DNA from: Chryseobacterium sp. H1D6B
Lineage (GTDB): Bacteria > Bacteroidota > Bacteroidia > Flavobacteriales > Weeksellaceae
Assembly: GCF_029892445.1 (NCBI RefSeq)
Contig: NZ_JARXVJ010000001.1
Location: forward strand, 186,001-250,000
Reading direction: 5' to 3'
Length of the DNA stretch: 64,000 nucleotides
The notes under the pieces were generated by a model that was not told the origin of the DNA, did no database searches, and worked only from the letters and a program-made list of their open reading frames with translations. Of the stretch, positions 1-7,133 are shown piece after piece. Positions within the stretch are counted from its first letter, which is position 1; each line of letters starts with the position of its first letter. The translations under genes and the position numbers were made by a program.

Positions 1-191
1 ATTTCTTTAGAACTGACTGTATTTCCGTATTCATCTGTAAGCTCAAACGAGTTTTCATTCATACTGATCTTCTGAAGATGGTTCAGCCGGTCTGAATTCA
101 ATCTGAAATAAGGAATATGTTTAGATGCAAGGTATTCGAAAAAGATATCAATATTATAGAAGTCATTGGAATGGGTGATACAAAGAATCAT
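1..191 (-). CDS. ATP-grasp graspetide (microviridin-type) macrocyclase, N-terminal fragment
   Basis: Only the first 63 codons lie in the window; the gene runs off the left edge. The ATG is at 191-189. The start MILCITHSNDFYNIDIF, followed about 15 residues later by PYFRLNSDRL, matches the N-terminal lobe of MvdD/MdnC-like ATP-grasp ligases, which open with a similar ITHS..D motif and an FR.(D/N)(S/T)DR segment. Such enzymes join Ser/Thr hydroxyls to Asp/Glu side chains of a precursor, making omega-ester rings. The three precursor genes directly upstream on the same strand make this assignment much stronger than the fragment alone would. The ATP-binding core is outside the window, so catalytic residues cannot be checked. 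Whether acetyltransferase or export genes follow is unknown. Confidence 0.85.
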   Translation of the reverse strand, partial: MILCITHSNDFYNIDIFFEYLASKHIPYFRLNSDRLNHLQKISMNENSFELTDEYGNTVSSKE

Positions 192-210
192 TTGCCGTTT
201 TTTTATTAAA

Positions 211-239
211 AAAGGAAACTTAGTGGTTAAGTTTCCTTT
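211..239 (-). terminator. Attenuator-like hairpin between graspetide precursors and ligase
   Basis: Perfect 12-bp inverted repeat (211-222 with 228-239) around a 5-nt loop, between the last precursor stop (284) and the ligase ATG (191). On the minus strand it is followed by a short T/A-rich run (TTTAATAAAAAA), so it is a weak intrinsic terminator. Partial termination here would give many precursor transcripts per ligase transcript, which is inference. It could also be a processing or stability stem. Confidence 0.6.
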
Positions 240-283
240 AAATATGATTTGTTAATATGATCTATTATACAAATAACTCATTT

Positions 284-502
284 TTAAACTGTTGGAAGAT
301 CATCATCTCCATCAGATGGATATTTCATTGTATGAGCGATATCGTGTTCCGGCAATGTTACTGTTTCACCTCCCGGCTCTGTGATTCCGTCTCTTTCAGG
401 GATTGTAATAAGACCTCCTCCTGTAACGGCTTTCGGATCTTTAATTTGTTTCTCTAGAAATGTTGCGAAAAAAGGCTTCTTTTTTGAACTCTTGTTTTTC
501 AT
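284..502 (-). CDS. Microviridin-type graspetide precursor peptide (third in operon)
   Basis: 72-residue precursor. A Lys-rich N-terminus leads into PFFATFLEKQ (residues 10-19), the near-invariant microviridin leader helix (PFFARFLE type) bound by the ATP-grasp ligase. A Gly-rich hinge (GGG at 28-30) precedes the core. The C-terminus carries TMKYPSDGDDD (58-68), matching the microviridin core T-x-K-Y-P-S-D-x-(E/D)-(E/D), whose Thr, Ser, Asp and Glu side chains close the ester rings. The Trp/Phe often seen after PSD is Gly here, and the acids are all Asp. A second hydroxyl/acid-rich stretch, TEPGGETVTLPEHD (41-54), is a possible extra core. Product is inferred to be a secreted protease-inhibitor-like peptide. 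Confidence 0.92.
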   Translation of the reverse strand: MKNKSSKKKPFFATFLEKQIKDPKAVTGGGLITIPERDGITEPGGETVTLPEHDIAHTMKYPSDGDDDLPTV

Positions 503-548
503 AATGTTTTAGTTTGGTTAGACTTATATTTAGATTAAGTTTTTCAAT

Positions 549-761
549 TTAAACTTCATATCCGCCTTCATCACTGTCAGAAGGATATTTCATGGTTACC
601 TGATCACCTCCAGGACCTGTAACATCATCTTTATTTACTGATGTAATAGCGTCTTGAATCGGGCTGGTCGCCACTCCTCCTTTTACTTTTTGAGGATCTT
701 TAAGCTGCTTTTCTAGAAATGAGGCGAAAAAAGGTTTCTTTTTTGAGTTACTGTCTTTCAT
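549..761 (-). CDS. Microviridin-type graspetide precursor peptide (second in operon)
   Basis: 70-residue precursor, 46 nt from each neighbouring precursor gene. Leader motif PFFASFLEKQ at residues 10-19; canonical core TMKYPSDSDE at 56-65, followed by the short tail GGYEV. Between them lies TSVNKDDVTGPGGDQV (40-55), which combines the TSxNKD element of the first precursor with the VTxPGG(D/E) element of the third. These Thr and Asp residues could form extra ester rings, as in multicore graspetides described from Chryseobacterium (chryseoviridin). The family assignment is firm from leader plus core. Ring pattern, cleavage site and biological target cannot be read from sequence. Confidence 0.93.
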   Translation of the reverse strand: MKDSNSKKKPFFASFLEKQLKDPQKVKGGVATSPIQDAITSVNKDDVTGPGGDQVTMKYPSDSDEGGYEV

Positions 762-807
762 AATATTTTAGTTTTTGATTTTGAACTTATGTCAGGGTAA
801 GATTTAT

Positions 808-1005
808 TTAGCTTAGTTCTCCTGCTTCATCACTGTCAGAAGGATACTTCATCGTTACCTGATCCTTATTAGGACTTGTAACTGCATCAGCAAGTTTTGA
901 TGTAACATCAGGAGCAATCCCTCCTCCTTTTATCTTTTGCGGCTCTTTAAGCTGTTTTTCTAAAAACGACGCAAAGAAAGGTTTCTTTAAGTTTTTCTTT
1001 TCCAT
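808..1005 (-). CDS. Microviridin-type graspetide precursor peptide (first in operon)
   Basis: 65-residue precursor and the promoter-proximal gene of the operon. Leader helix PFFASFLEKQ at residues 9-18, Gly-rich linker at 27-29, and core TMKYPSDSDE at 51-60 with tail AGELS. The core carries Thr, Lys, Ser, two Asp and Glu, the residues used for two ester bonds and one amide bond in microviridins. Lys is present, so an amide ring is chemically possible, but no second (MdnB-like) ligase is visible, and single-ligase graspetide clusters often make only esters. The upstream TSPNKD segment repeats in the second precursor. The three precursors are clearly paralogues; the core-proximal segments differ most. 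Confidence 0.92.
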   Translation of the reverse strand: MEKKNLKKPFFASFLEKQLKEPQKIKGGGIAPDVTSKLADAVTSPNKDQVTMKYPSDSDEAGELS

Positions 1006-1034
1006 ATATAAATATCTTTAATAATTTGATAAAT

Positions 1035-1066
1035 CGAAAATACAAAAAAAACAGATGCAATGACAA
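1035..1066 (-). promoter_or_regulatory. Putative promoter of the graspetide operon
   Basis: On the minus strand TTG (1066-1064) is separated by 21 nt from TATTTTCG (1042-1035), close to the Bacteroidetes TTG / TAnnTTTG promoter. It lies 30 nt before the first precursor ATG. One mismatch in the -7 box keeps the call moderate. Confidence 0.5.
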
Positions 1067-1120
1067 TAAATCACCACTTTAAGAAAATTTTAACAAAAAC
1101 TCAATAATCAGTGAATCAAA

Positions 1121-1900
1121 TTAATCCAAACCCAAAAACTCCTTAACAATACGGCTGAAATCTACCGGATTATCGGCCTGAACCCAATGAGCCGCATTTT
1201 TCACAATGACAATTTTAGCTTTTGGAAACTGCTGCTTAATTCCAAGCACATCCTGAGGAAGAATATAATTAGACTTTTCTCCTGAAATAAATAAAGTCTC
1301 TCCTTCAAAAACTCCATATTTTATTGCATTAGAAACAAATTCATTATACTTTTCAGATAATGTTTTCAGATTAAATCTCCAGTTCAGCTTTTTATTATCA
1401 TCCCAATATAAATTTTTAGCTAAAAACTGAATGGTAGATTTTTCGGGAATGTATTGGCTTAAAACCTCTTCTACCTCCCCTCTCGATTTTACAGTATCAA
1501 AATCTACCGTTTCCAATGCTTTAATGATTCCCTGATGGTGCGGAGGATATGCTTTTGGAGAGATATCAACTACGATCAGCTTTTCTACTTTTTCCGGATA
1601 TTTTATAGCAAACTGCATGACAGCTTTCCCGCCTAAAGAATGTCCCAGAACATGGGCTTTTTCAAATCCATAATGAGACATATAATGAGCAATATCGTCT
1701 GCCAGATCATCATGAGACATACTTTCGGAATGAAAACTTCTGCCGTGGTTTCTAAGGTCAATCAAATGAACAGGCAGCAACCCGCCTAATTCTTTTCCAA
1801 AGCTTCCCCAATTATCAAGCATTCCAAACAACCCGTGAAATACTAAAAGCGGTGTCGACGATAAGTGCTCGCCGAATATTTTTGAATTTAAAACTTCCAT
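1121..1900 (-). CDS. Alpha/beta-fold hydrolase, YbfF-like esterase
   Basis: 259-residue cytoplasmic alpha/beta hydrolase. The HGLFG oxyanion-type motif sits at residues 22-26, DLRNHG at 48-53, the nucleophile elbow GHSLGG at 86-91 (Ser88), and the likely catalytic His238 in NAAHWVQ. Length, the HGLFG...DNWG opening and the DLRNHGRS motif match the YbfF esterase family, which acts on short acyl esters and acyl-CoA in vitro; the natural substrate is not known. It starts 9 nt after the stop of pdxJ on the same strand, so the two are probably co-transcribed, although no metabolic link is evident. The acid of the triad is not assigned here. Confidence 0.85.
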   Translation of the reverse strand: MEVLNSKIFGEHLSSTPLLVFHGLFGMLDNWGSFGKELGGLLPVHLIDLRNHGRSFHSESMSHDDLADDIAHYMSHYGFEKAHVLGHSLGGKAVMQFAIKYPEKVEKLIVVDISPKAYPPHHQGIIKALETVDFDTVKSRGEVEEVLSQYIPEKSTIQFLAKNLYWDDNKKLNWRFNLKTLSEKYNEFVSNAIKYGVFEGETLFISGEKSNYILPQDVLGIKQQFPKAKIVIVKNAAHWVQADNPVDFSRIVKEFLGLD

Positions 1901-1909
1901 TGTAATGTA

Positions 1910-2635
1910 TTAAGAATTCCAAACTGCTAATCTCTTCAAATACGCCTGAACCGTATTTTCCATCCCCATGTATAAAGCTTCAGAAACTAAAGCATGCCCG
2001 ATAGAAACTTCCAGTAAATTTGGAATATTATCTGCAAAATATTTTAAATTTTCTAAGCTTAAATCATGGCCGGCATTTAATCCCAGTCCAAACTCTGCAG
2101 CAACTACCGCTGTATCATAATAAGGTTTTATGGCCTGTTCCTTATTGATCAGATAGTTTTTTGCATACGCTTCTGTATACAATTCAATTCTTTCTGCTCC
2201 TGTTTTAGCGGCATATTCTACCAACTCAGGATCAGGATCAAGAAAAATAGAACTGCGGATTCCTGCACTTTTAAATTCAGAAATGATTTCTTTTAAAAAG
2301 TCTAAGTGCTTTTTAGTGTCCCATCCAGCGTTAGAAGTAACGGCATCATCTGCGTCAGGAACCAAAGTTACCTGTTCAGGTTTCACTTCCAGTACCATAT
2401 CTATAAATGAACGGTGCGGATTTCCTTCGATATTAAATTCTGTTGTCACAATCGGTTTCAGATCATACACATCTTTTCTTGTAATATGTCTTTCGTCGGG
2501 TCTGGGATGTATCGTAATTCCCTGTGCTCCAAATTCCTGAATTTTTATTGCAGCTTCCGTTACACTCGGTGTTTCTCCTCCTCTTGCGTTCCTTAATGTT
2601 GCAATTTTATTAATGTTTACACTTAGTTTTGTCAT
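1910..2635 (-). CDS. pdxJ: Pyridoxine 5'-phosphate synthase PdxJ
   Basis: 241 residues, the usual PdxJ length. PdxJ closes the pyridine ring of vitamin B6, condensing 1-deoxyxylulose 5-phosphate with 3-amino-2-oxopropyl phosphate. Visible family features are the N-terminal LSVNINKIATLRNARGG, IHPRPDERHI (about 41-50), the EGNP segment, QVTLVPD and the C-terminal GHALVSEALYMG phosphate-binding stretch. The TIM-barrel strand order looks intact with no gaps. It lies 9 nt upstream of the YbfF-like gene and about 90 nt downstream of the mechanosensitive channel on the same strand. It would supply the pyridoxal phosphate cofactor used by, among others, the cysteine synthase near 60 kb. Confidence 0.96.
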   Translation of the reverse strand: MTKLSVNINKIATLRNARGGETPSVTEAAIKIQEFGAQGITIHPRPDERHITRKDVYDLKPIVTTEFNIEGNPHRSFIDMVLEVKPEQVTLVPDADDAVTSNAGWDTKKHLDFLKEIISEFKSAGIRSSIFLDPDPELVEYAAKTGAERIELYTEAYAKNYLINKEQAIKPYYDTAVVAAEFGLGLNAGHDLSLENLKYFADNIPNLLEVSIGHALVSEALYMGMENTVQAYLKRLAVWNS

Positions 2636-2725
2636 GTTGTATAGATGTTAGAAAGCAGCATCTGGAAGTTAGATAAAACACGATGTATAATTTCTAACCT
2701 TTAGAAGCTGATTTCTTTATTAAAA

Positions 2726-3988
2726 TTAAATTTTTACACTTACCTGCATTACCTGCAGATCAAATTCTTTTGAAGCTACCAGAAGATGGTCAAAAATATC
2801 TGCCTGGATCTGCTCGAATTTTTCCCACTTAGAATCATTTGCAAAACAATACACCTCCAAAGGAAGTCCCTGCGGCGTAATATCCAGCTGGCGGACCATC
2901 ACCACTCCTTTCTTGTCAACATCAGGATCGTTTTCTATATATTTCTGGGCATAATGCCTGAATACCCCGATATTGGTAAGCTGTCTTCCGTTGATGGTTT
3001 TATCTTTATGTTCTAAATTTTCTTTTTCCTTTTTAATTTCAAGACTTTTCTCTTCTAAATACTCAGAAATCAAATTAATATCTTTTAAGCGTTCAATCTC
3101 TTCTTCATTTAAAAATTTGAAAGAATTGATATTAAAATAAATTGATTTTTTGATTCTTCTGGTATTAGATTCAGACATAATCTGAAGGTTTTTAATTTCT
3201 GTAGTCAAAAGATCATACGTTGGGATCGTAGAAACCGTTTTATCGAAATTCGTAATTTTTGTTGTTAAAAGACTGATATCAGAAATATTCCCTTCAATAT
3301 TATATTTGGGGATTCCGATCCAGTCTCCTACTTTCATATTTTTGGAAGTCGCTACGTGAAGGCCGGTAACAAATCCTAAGATGGTATCTCTAAAAACAAG
3401 AACCAGAACAGCTGTTATTGCCCCTAAACTTCCTAAAATCGTTCCTCCTTTAATTCCAAAAACCAAACAGATCCCGACGACAGTAAGAATAAAAATCCCG
3501 AAGATCTTTACAGATTCTGATATAGCATTTAAAGCCATTATTTTGTAGAAATCCTGCTTAATCACAAAATAATTTCTAAGGGCAGTCAGAGCCCTGAACA
3601 GCATTCCTGCAATCACAAAAATGATCGATATCCCAACGATCACCCCCAGTAATTCAAAGCTTTTAGGATGTCTCCAGAAAACAGATCTCAATGCCGATTC
3701 AGCAAAACTTAATGCTCCTAAATGAACTATTGAATTGGTAATACGAGATTGATAAATTGATTTTAAAATGGGATATTTCTCTTTATCAAAAAAATATTTA
3801 AAGACTAAATTGACTAGAAATTTAAAAACAAAATCCAGCACATATACAAGACCCGCCAGAAATATAAACTTAAGTACGATCTGGCATGTAAGCACTAAGC
3901 CGTCAGGTACATTATCTCTTACAAAATAATGAATCTGGTCGCTTACATCCTGTAAAAAGTCTTTGGTATCTTGTAATTCGTCTTTCAT
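2726..3988 (-). CDS. MscS-family mechanosensitive ion channel
   Basis: 420-residue inner-membrane protein. Several hydrophobic segments occupy roughly residues 35-220: a first at 38-65, pairs near 115-140 and 155-185, and a pore-lining helix rich in Gly/Ala at about 180-205 (IKGGTILGSLGAITAVLVLVF). The soluble beta domain follows with VGDWIGIPKYNIEGNISDISLLTTKITNFDKTVSTIPT (the last stretch in pieces), typical of MscS. The longer C-terminal region after residue 270 is like the YbdG/YnaI branch. The protein should open under membrane tension during hypo-osmotic shock. A perfect TAAATTTG box ends 5 nt before the ATG, implying a leaderless mRNA. Confidence 0.9.
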   Translation of the reverse strand: MKDELQDTKDFLQDVSDQIHYFVRDNVPDGLVLTCQIVLKFIFLAGLVYVLDFVFKFLVNLVFKYFFDKEKYPILKSIYQSRITNSIVHLGALSFAESALRSVFWRHPKSFELLGVIVGISIIFVIAGMLFRALTALRNYFVIKQDFYKIMALNAISESVKIFGIFILTVVGICLVFGIKGGTILGSLGAITAVLVLVFRDTILGFVTGLHVATSKNMKVGDWIGIPKYNIEGNISDISLLTTKITNFDKTVSTIPTYDLLTTEIKNLQIMSESNTRRIKKSIYFNINSFKFLNEEEIERLKDINLISEYLEEKSLEIKKEKENLEHKDKTINGRQLTNIGVFRHYAQKYIENDPDVDKKGVVMVRQLDITPQGLPLEVYCFANDSKWEKFEQIQADIFDHLLVASKEFDLQVMQVSVKI

Positions 3989-3993
3989 TATAG

Positions 3994-4001
3994 CAAATTT
4001 A
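3994..4001 (-). promoter_or_regulatory. -7 box of the MscS-family gene
   Basis: Minus strand TAAATTTG, an exact match to TAnnTTTG, separated from the ATG by 5 nt. Transcription would start at or next to the start codon. Confidence 0.6.
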
Positions 4002-4118
4002 TGAAATTTAGGGCTTATTGTATGCCGGCAGTTTTAATATTGTGCATCAATTATCATCCCAAAACAGCAATGTAAACAAAAGTTCTTTTTTTATATCTTG
4101 CATCTATATTTTAAAAGA

Positions 4119-4613
4119 ATGGATACAACATTAATTAATATTCTATGCCTTATTTTATTATTCTTGGGAATCCTCGGGACTTTTCTTCCCGTGCTGCCCG
4201 GATTATTATTGAGCCTGTGCGGATTATTGATTTATAAATTCGGAACTGATGCAGACCTGTCCATGGTTTATATCTGGATTTTCGGGTTCCTTACTGTTTT
4301 ATCAGCAGTTCTTAATTATGTAATCCCGGCAAAAACCAATAAAAAATATGGCGGAACGCGCTGGGGAAGCATTGGTTCAGTAATAGGAACTATTCTGGGA
4401 ATGATTTTCATTCCTATTCCTCTGGGATTCCTGATCGGAATGTTTCTCGGTGTTTTCGTCGGAGAATTATTACACGACAGTAAAGACACTAAGAAAGCTT
4501 TTAATTCTACAAAAGGGGCTCTCATCGGATTTATTTACGGAACAGGATTCAGCTTAGTAGTAGGTGTGGCAATGTTTTTGGTAGTAGTATTAAATATGAC
4601 CCATATTTTATAA
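4119..4613 (+). CDS. DUF456 domain membrane protein
   Basis: 164 residues from ATG 4119. An in-frame TTG 21 nt earlier would add HLYFKR, a poor start that sits on the likely -7 region (TATCTTGC, about 4094-4101), so the ATG is preferred. Hydrophobic helices span almost the whole protein, with Gly-rich membrane motifs (GILGTFLPVLPG near residue 18, IGFIYGTGFSLVVG near 140) typical of DUF456. Function of the family is unknown; it is an integral inner-membrane protein. It is followed 10 nt later by a lipoprotein gene, so the two are probably one operon. Family call comes from the LPVLPG motif plus four-helix layout. Confidence 0.8.
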   Translation: MDTTLINILCLILLFLGILGTFLPVLPGLLLSLCGLLIYKFGTDADLSMVYIWIFGFLTVLSAVLNYVIPAKTNKKYGGTRWGSIGSVIGTILGMIFIPIPLGFLIGMFLGVFVGELLHDSKDTKKAFNSTKGALIGFIYGTGFSLVVGVAMFLVVVLNMTHIL

Positions 4614-4623
4614 AGAAAAAATA

Positions 4624-5124
4624 ATGATATATAAAGCTATTTTTCTCAGTTTAGGCTTACTCACATTGATCAATTGTGATGCCCAGAAGAAAGTAAAAAG
4701 TTCTGACAAGACTTCCATCAACACGACCAAGCAAAAACCTATGAATAAGCATGGAGAGATCATTTATTTCAACGAGGGAGAAAATAAATTCCTTAAAGAA
4801 TACGAAATGAACGTCACATTCAAAGGTATTTCTGAAGACAGCCGATGTCCTGAAGGCGTAAACTGTATGTGGGCAGGAACTGCTGTTGCCCAAATTGAAA
4901 TAATGGGAACTTATACAAGACCATCCACTATAGCCTTAGCAACAGTAGACCATGAAGGAAGAAATTACCATAGATCTTCTGGTTTTAACGGATACACGAT
5001 TTCATTAGCCGAAGTCACTCCCTATCCTAATGCTAAAGACGGGGCAAAAGCTTTAAATGGAAAATATAAAATAGGGATTATCGTGAGTAAAGAAGGAGAA
5101 AAAACCGATTCTACCACGAAATAG
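4624..5124 (+). CDS. Putative lipoprotein with Cys-rich SRCPEGVNCMWAG motif
   Basis: 166 residues. The N-terminal hydrophobic stretch ends in LINC (Cys18), a plausible though imperfect lipobox. After a Lys/Ser-rich linker the domain contains EDSRCPEGVNCMWAGTA (about residues 76-92), a signature in many uncharacterised bacterial exported proteins, in which the two Cys probably form a disulfide. The remainder looks beta-rich. No function is known to me. It follows the DUF456 gene by 10 nt. Its last 14 nt overlap the end of ung on the opposite strand, so the two genes converge with no terminator between them. Confidence 0.8.
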   Translation: MIYKAIFLSLGLLTLINCDAQKKVKSSDKTSINTTKQKPMNKHGEIIYFNEGENKFLKEYEMNVTFKGISEDSRCPEGVNCMWAGTAVAQIEIMGTYTRPSTIALATVDHEGRNYHRSSGFNGYTISLAEVTPYPNAKDGAKALNGKYKIGIIVSKEGEKTDSTTK

Positions 5125-5752
5125 GCTTCTTCCCTTTTGAAACTAAATATTCATTAATTTTTGAAAAAGGCTTACTCCCAAAGAATCCTCTATAGACTGA
5201 AAAAGGTGACGGGTGCGCCGATTTAATGATAAAATGCTTAGCCGGATTTATGAGTTCGGCTTTTTTCTGTGCAAAAGCACCCCACAGCACAAATACTACA
5301 TTTTCTTTTTTATCAGAGATTTCTTTGATCACAAAATCAGTAAACTTTTCCCAGCCTAAATCTTTGTGGGAATTCGGAGAATGGGCACGAACCGTTAACG
5401 TTGCATTCAATAATAATACTCCCTGTTTTCCCCAGTCGTCAAGTTCTTTGGAAGTTCTTTCGATTCCCAGATCACTTTTAAGCTCAATGAAAATATTTTT
5501 AAGGGAAGGCGGTGCCGTAACCTGCTCTGAAACAGAAAAACACAAACCATTTGCCTGAAAGTCATTATGATAAGGGTCCTGGCCAATAATTACCACCTCA
5601 ACATCTTCAAAAGAAGTAAGTTCAAGAGCTCTAAAAATCTGGTTCTTTGGAGGAAAAACTTTTGTAGAAGCATATTCCTGCTTCACTTTCTCCCAAAGGG
5701 TTGTAAAATATTCGGTGCTTTTTATTGGTGCTAAAATTTCTGTCCAGTTCAT
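5111..5752 (-). CDS. ung: Uracil-DNA glycosylase
   Basis: 213 residues, standard family-1 UDG length. It removes uracil from DNA, starting base excision repair. Key motifs are visible: GQDPYH at 57-62 with the water-activating Asp59, FSV after it for uracil stacking, LLLNATLTV near 113-121 with the uracil-binding Asn, and HPSPFS at 180-185 (His180 and the minor-groove Ser-Pro loop). All catalytic elements are present, so the enzyme should be active. The 3' end overlaps a convergent lipoprotein gene by 14 nt. The start MNWTEIL is typical for Bacteroidetes Ung. Confidence 0.97.
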   Translation of the reverse strand: MNWTEILAPIKSTEYFTTLWEKVKQEYASTKVFPPKNQIFRALELTSFEDVEVVIIGQDPYHNDFQANGLCFSVSEQVTAPPSLKNIFIELKSDLGIERTSKELDDWGKQGVLLLNATLTVRAHSPNSHKDLGWEKFTDFVIKEISDKKENVVFVLWGAFAQKKAELINPAKHFIIKSAHPSPFSVYRGFFGSKPFSKINEYLVSKGKKPISW

Positions 5753-5799
5753 TTAATTTCCAAGTATTGATTCTAATAATAAATTGCCAGTCGTAAATT

Positions 5800-6411
5800 T
5801 TATCCAATTTTTTTTATGATTCCATATTGAAGCTGGCTTTCTTCAATTCTTTCATATAAATAATTGTCATCTTCAATTTTTAAAATCCGGATAAAAAATT
5901 TAGGATTATCTTTCATTTTTCCTTCTGTTTCTTCTGTTGGAATTATGGTGTAATCTCCGTTATCATACCAAACTATTTTTCCAATATACATCTTTTCCTC
6001 AAAAGTTTCAAACTGCATATTATTCTTTCTTTCGAAATTATACAGCGAAGGTTCTCCTAAGATCTGTAATGTAAATTTACCGTTTCTAAAATTTTCTAAA
6101 TTCAGTTTGGGGTGATAATCTAAACATTTTTCGGGAAAGAGATTTTTCGCATGATCACTATTATAATAAATTGCATCCGTTAAAGATTTACACCCTTCTT
6201 CTTTCTGTCCAAGTATGAGCTGTGAATATCCTTTAAAATACAATGCACTTGCATTTTTTGGAAGAATTCCCAAAGATTTATCAAGATTCGCAACTGCACT
6301 TTTAAAGTCTTCATTATGAATATCTTTCATTGCTGTTTTCATAAAACTCAGTGCATCCTGCTGCTGTCCAAAAAAGAAAAGAGGAAAAAAAAGAAGTAAT
6401 AATTTTTTCAT
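5800..6411 (-). CDS. Exported TPR-repeat protein
   Basis: 203 residues. The N-terminus MKKLLLLFFPLFFFGQQ is a signal peptide. Residues about 20-95 read as two tetratricopeptide repeats (ALSFMKTAMKDIHNEDFKSAV... and ASALYFKGYSQLILGQKEEGC), a protein-binding helical scaffold. The C-terminal half is beta-rich and not recognised (ends YGIIKKIG). It probably sits in the periplasm and binds an unknown partner. It lies 47 nt downstream of the ung start on the same strand and could share a transcript, but ung has no functional link with it. Confidence 0.7.
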   Translation of the reverse strand: MKKLLLLFFPLFFFGQQQDALSFMKTAMKDIHNEDFKSAVANLDKSLGILPKNASALYFKGYSQLILGQKEEGCKSLTDAIYYNSDHAKNLFPEKCLDYHPKLNLENFRNGKFTLQILGEPSLYNFERKNNMQFETFEEKMYIGKIVWYDNGDYTIIPTEETEGKMKDNPKFFIRILKIEDDNYLYERIEESQLQYGIIKKIG

Positions 6412-6536
6412 TTGGTTTTAGTTTAAAAAAAAATGATGATCAAGTATTTTTCTTAATAAAAGGTCAAAATTTTCTCGAACAAATATAATTAAATAAGATT
6501 AATTCACACAGATAACTCCTTTAACGGAATCTTAAA

Positions 6537-7046
6537 TTAACTGGTCTTTTTTAAACTAAAGATAATATTGTCCGGAAAACCTTCATCTTTCCTGCCCTCT
6601 TCCAGAATAAAATGATGTTTTAAAAGAATTCCCTTTGAATTTTCATTATCCTTATTCGTACAAGCTACAATTTCATGCAGGCCCAACTCATTAAAACCGT
6701 AGTTTAAAACAGCGTTCAATGCTTCAGACATGATTCCTTTTCTATGATAATCGGGTAATAGTTCATAACCCACTTCAGCTGTCTTTCTGTCTTCAGAAAA
6801 CTTCCAGAGACAAATTGTTCCGATGAGATTTGGCTGGTCTTTTAGAGAAACACCCCAATAAAAAGTCTCATTATTTCGGGTTCTTTCTTTAATCGTTAAA
6901 ATAAATTGAAGAGCGTCATAATTTGTTTTAGGTGAATTTCTTTTCACGAACTTATTAATAAATTCATTACTTCGAATCAGAAGAATATCTTCCGTATTAT
7001 GCTCCCCAATTTCTTTTAAAATTAAGCGGTCTGTTTCTATTTTCAT
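6537..7046 (-). CDS. GNAT N-acetyltransferase, RimJ/RimL type
   Basis: 169 residues. It opens with IETDRLILKEI, the standard RimJ/RimL beginning, and has the acetyl-CoA pyrophosphate loop region around AEVGYELLPDYHRKGIMSEAL (about 89-109, containing the R-K-G-I-M form of the R/Q-x-x-G-x-G/A motif), followed by GFNELGLHEIVACTNKDNENSKGILLKHHF, typical of this family. The acceptor (protein N-terminus, small amine or other) cannot be predicted. It is divergent from mutS2. The -7 box TAAATTTG ends 4 nt before the ATG, so the message is predicted leaderless. Confidence 0.85.
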   Translation of the reverse strand: MKIETDRLILKEIGEHNTEDILLIRSNEFINKFVKRNSPKTNYDALQFILTIKERTRNNETFYWGVSLKDQPNLIGTICLWKFSEDRKTAEVGYELLPDYHRKGIMSEALNAVLNYGFNELGLHEIVACTNKDNENSKGILLKHHFILEEGRKDEGFPDNIIFSLKKTS

Positions 7047-7050
7047 CTCT

Positions 7051-7058
7051 CAAATTTA
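7051..7058 (-). promoter_or_regulatory. -7 box of the GNAT gene
   Basis: Minus strand TAAATTTG, an exact TAnnTTTG match 4 nt upstream of the ATG. A TTG lies at 7077-7075 but at a short 16-nt spacing. It forms a divergent pair with the mutS2 box at 7122. Confidence 0.55.
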
Positions 7059-7121
7059 CTAAAATCAAACTATTCAAAAGATTATCTTCTTTTTCAAATT
7101 ATCACATTCATATTTTCTCAC

Positions 7122-7129
7122 TAAATTTG
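7122..7129 (+). promoter_or_regulatory. -7 box of mutS2
   Basis: TAAATTTG, exact consensus, with only 4 nt (CAGC) before the GTG start codon of mutS2. This supports a leaderless transcript and the GTG start. Confidence 0.6.
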
Positions 7130-7133
7130 CAGC

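Noticed and set aside
4098..4118. TTG start extending the DUF456 gene by seven codons
   Set aside because: The added residues are not membrane-like and the TTG overlaps the probable -7 region (TATCTTGC); ATG 4119 is more plausible.
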